Shown here: positions 63,339 through 64,000 of the stretch, piece after piece
Layout: the number at the start of each line of letters is the position of its first letter
Position numbering within the stretch: the stretch's first letter is position 1
DNA from: Micropterix aruncella
Lineage: Eukaryota > Arthropoda > Insecta > Lepidoptera > Micropterigidae
Reading direction: 5' to 3'
DNA length: 64,000 bases
Assembly: GCA_944548615.1 (NCBI GenBank)
Contig: OX155951.1
Span: forward strand, 36,856,709 to 36,920,708
Translations under genes and position numbers: made by a program
The notes under the pieces: generated by a model
Database searches by the model: none
Seen by the model: only the letters and a program-made list of their open reading frames with translations
What the model was told of the DNA's origin: nothing

Positions 63339-63363
63339 TGACATTGATCGTTTTCCCCCGTAA

Positions 63364-63561
63364 GCCCTCTTTTCCGCACACGTTTTTTTCGCCGTGAAAA
63401 TCCACGGTTAATTCGCCGTTTAGTCAGTCAGTCTTTCATGAATCACTATGGAAGCTTGTGCACAGACACGGCGGCGGCGCCGTCCGTTTTTCCGCCGTGT
63501 CCGTGGACAAGCTTCCATAGTGATTCATACACGGCGAAAAAACACGTGTGGACAAGAGGGC
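63364..63561. mobile_element. Harbinger-type MITE, 198 bp, TAA TSD
   Basis: TIRs start GCCCTCTTTTCC / GCCCTCTTGTCC and continue CACACGT, TTTTTCGCCGTG. An inner perfect stem, ATGAATCACTATGGAAGCTTG, pairs with its reverse at about 63509-63529. TAA occurs on both sides (63361-63363 and 63562-63564), the target preferred by PIF/Harbinger transposases. A 40-base stretch present only in the left arm suggests a later indel. Confidence 0.8.
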
Positions 63562-63564
63562 TAA

Positions 63565-64000
63565 CCCTTCAAGTGAATAACTGATTTTAAACAAGGAATA
63601 ACATGGCATTAAGTGAAAATTTATTTGAGTTTGAAATTCTAACACAATCTGTTAAAGTTATCTAGTTTGTCTGCAACCAAATCAGAATAAGAAATTACTC
63701 ACGGGGCTACGGGCTAATAAAGTCATCGTGACAGCAACAATAATTAATATGCAAGAGAGAAATAGTGACAAGTATCCATTACTAAAGCGCGAATAATGGC
63801 TGATTGCAGCTTAGGACATTTCTAATTAAGCCGTGATCGAAAAGCGCAAGACGCAGTTTGAATATTCATGAATTTCGCGGCTCAATCAAAATGTGGCAAC
63901 TCGCCATTTAACTTGATTTACGGCGGGAAAAATGCAGTAAGCACCATCTACCGAATATTTAACGAACTACGCTATTACGGCGGTGAGCGCCACCCACTGT
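63565..64000. other. Unassigned end of window
   Basis: Mixed composition, GC-richer at the very end. No supported gene or repeat. Confidence 0.35.

Overview
The window looks like repeat-rich, gene-poor nuclear DNA from an insect. It is AT-rich and has no operons, rRNA, tRNA, CRISPR array or complete host gene that I could support. The identifiable coding matter is transposon-derived: non-LTR (LINE) reverse transcriptases, one Penelope-like reverse transcriptase with a GIY-YIG nuclease, a hAT transposase relic, a decayed uncharacterised gene inside a long-inverted-repeat element, and an F-box-like relic. Lepidoptera is my best guess, from the LINE tail types and motifs such as TAGGTACCTA near 34748 and 62524, but this is weak. 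Everything appears to be intronic or intergenic.

Layout. 1-5.5 kb: a 5'-truncated LINE with a long open RT frame, a tiny palindromic insertion, a C-rich tract and a tandem repeat. 5.5-15 kb: decayed LINE tails, an element carrying 119-bp tandem repeats, a foldback element, and GC-richer unique islands. 15-17.5 kb: a LINE 3' end split by a Penelope insertion with a 14-bp target-site duplication (TSD), then more Penelope terminal repeats. 18-22 kb: a MITE, a hAT transposase relic and a minus-strand LINE. 24-26 kb: a ~1-kb repeat (family C) split by another repeat (family B). 27.9-31.9 kb: a hAT-type MITE, the best Penelope copy, and a minisatellite. 32-37 kb: a CpG-rich island, a second tiny palindrome, a perfect 25-bp hairpin, MITEs and LINE ends. 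38.4-42.2 kb: a 3.8-kb DNA transposon candidate with ~690-bp terminal inverted repeats (TIRs) around a decayed gene of an uncharacterised family. 42.5-52.2 kb: a LINE nested in family B, the second 119-bp-repeat element, foldback elements, an RTE-like insertion nested in a TIR element, and three LINE tails. 53-58.4 kb: a hAT-type MITE containing two further insertions, and a 2-kb piggyBac-like element inside another MITE. 58.5-64 kb: an F-box-like relic, several MITEs and the third tiny palindrome.

Most of the biology here is transposition history, and nested insertions with visible TSDs give relative ages. The most unusual signal is three independent 26-30-bp near-perfect palindromes sharing one sequence (CATTGATTTTA...TAAAATCAATG), each flanked by its own 7-9-bp direct repeat. 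They look like extremely small transposable units or end-to-end collapsed transposons. The second is the long-TIR element at 38371-42166. All homology calls are from memory and by eye. No database search was run.
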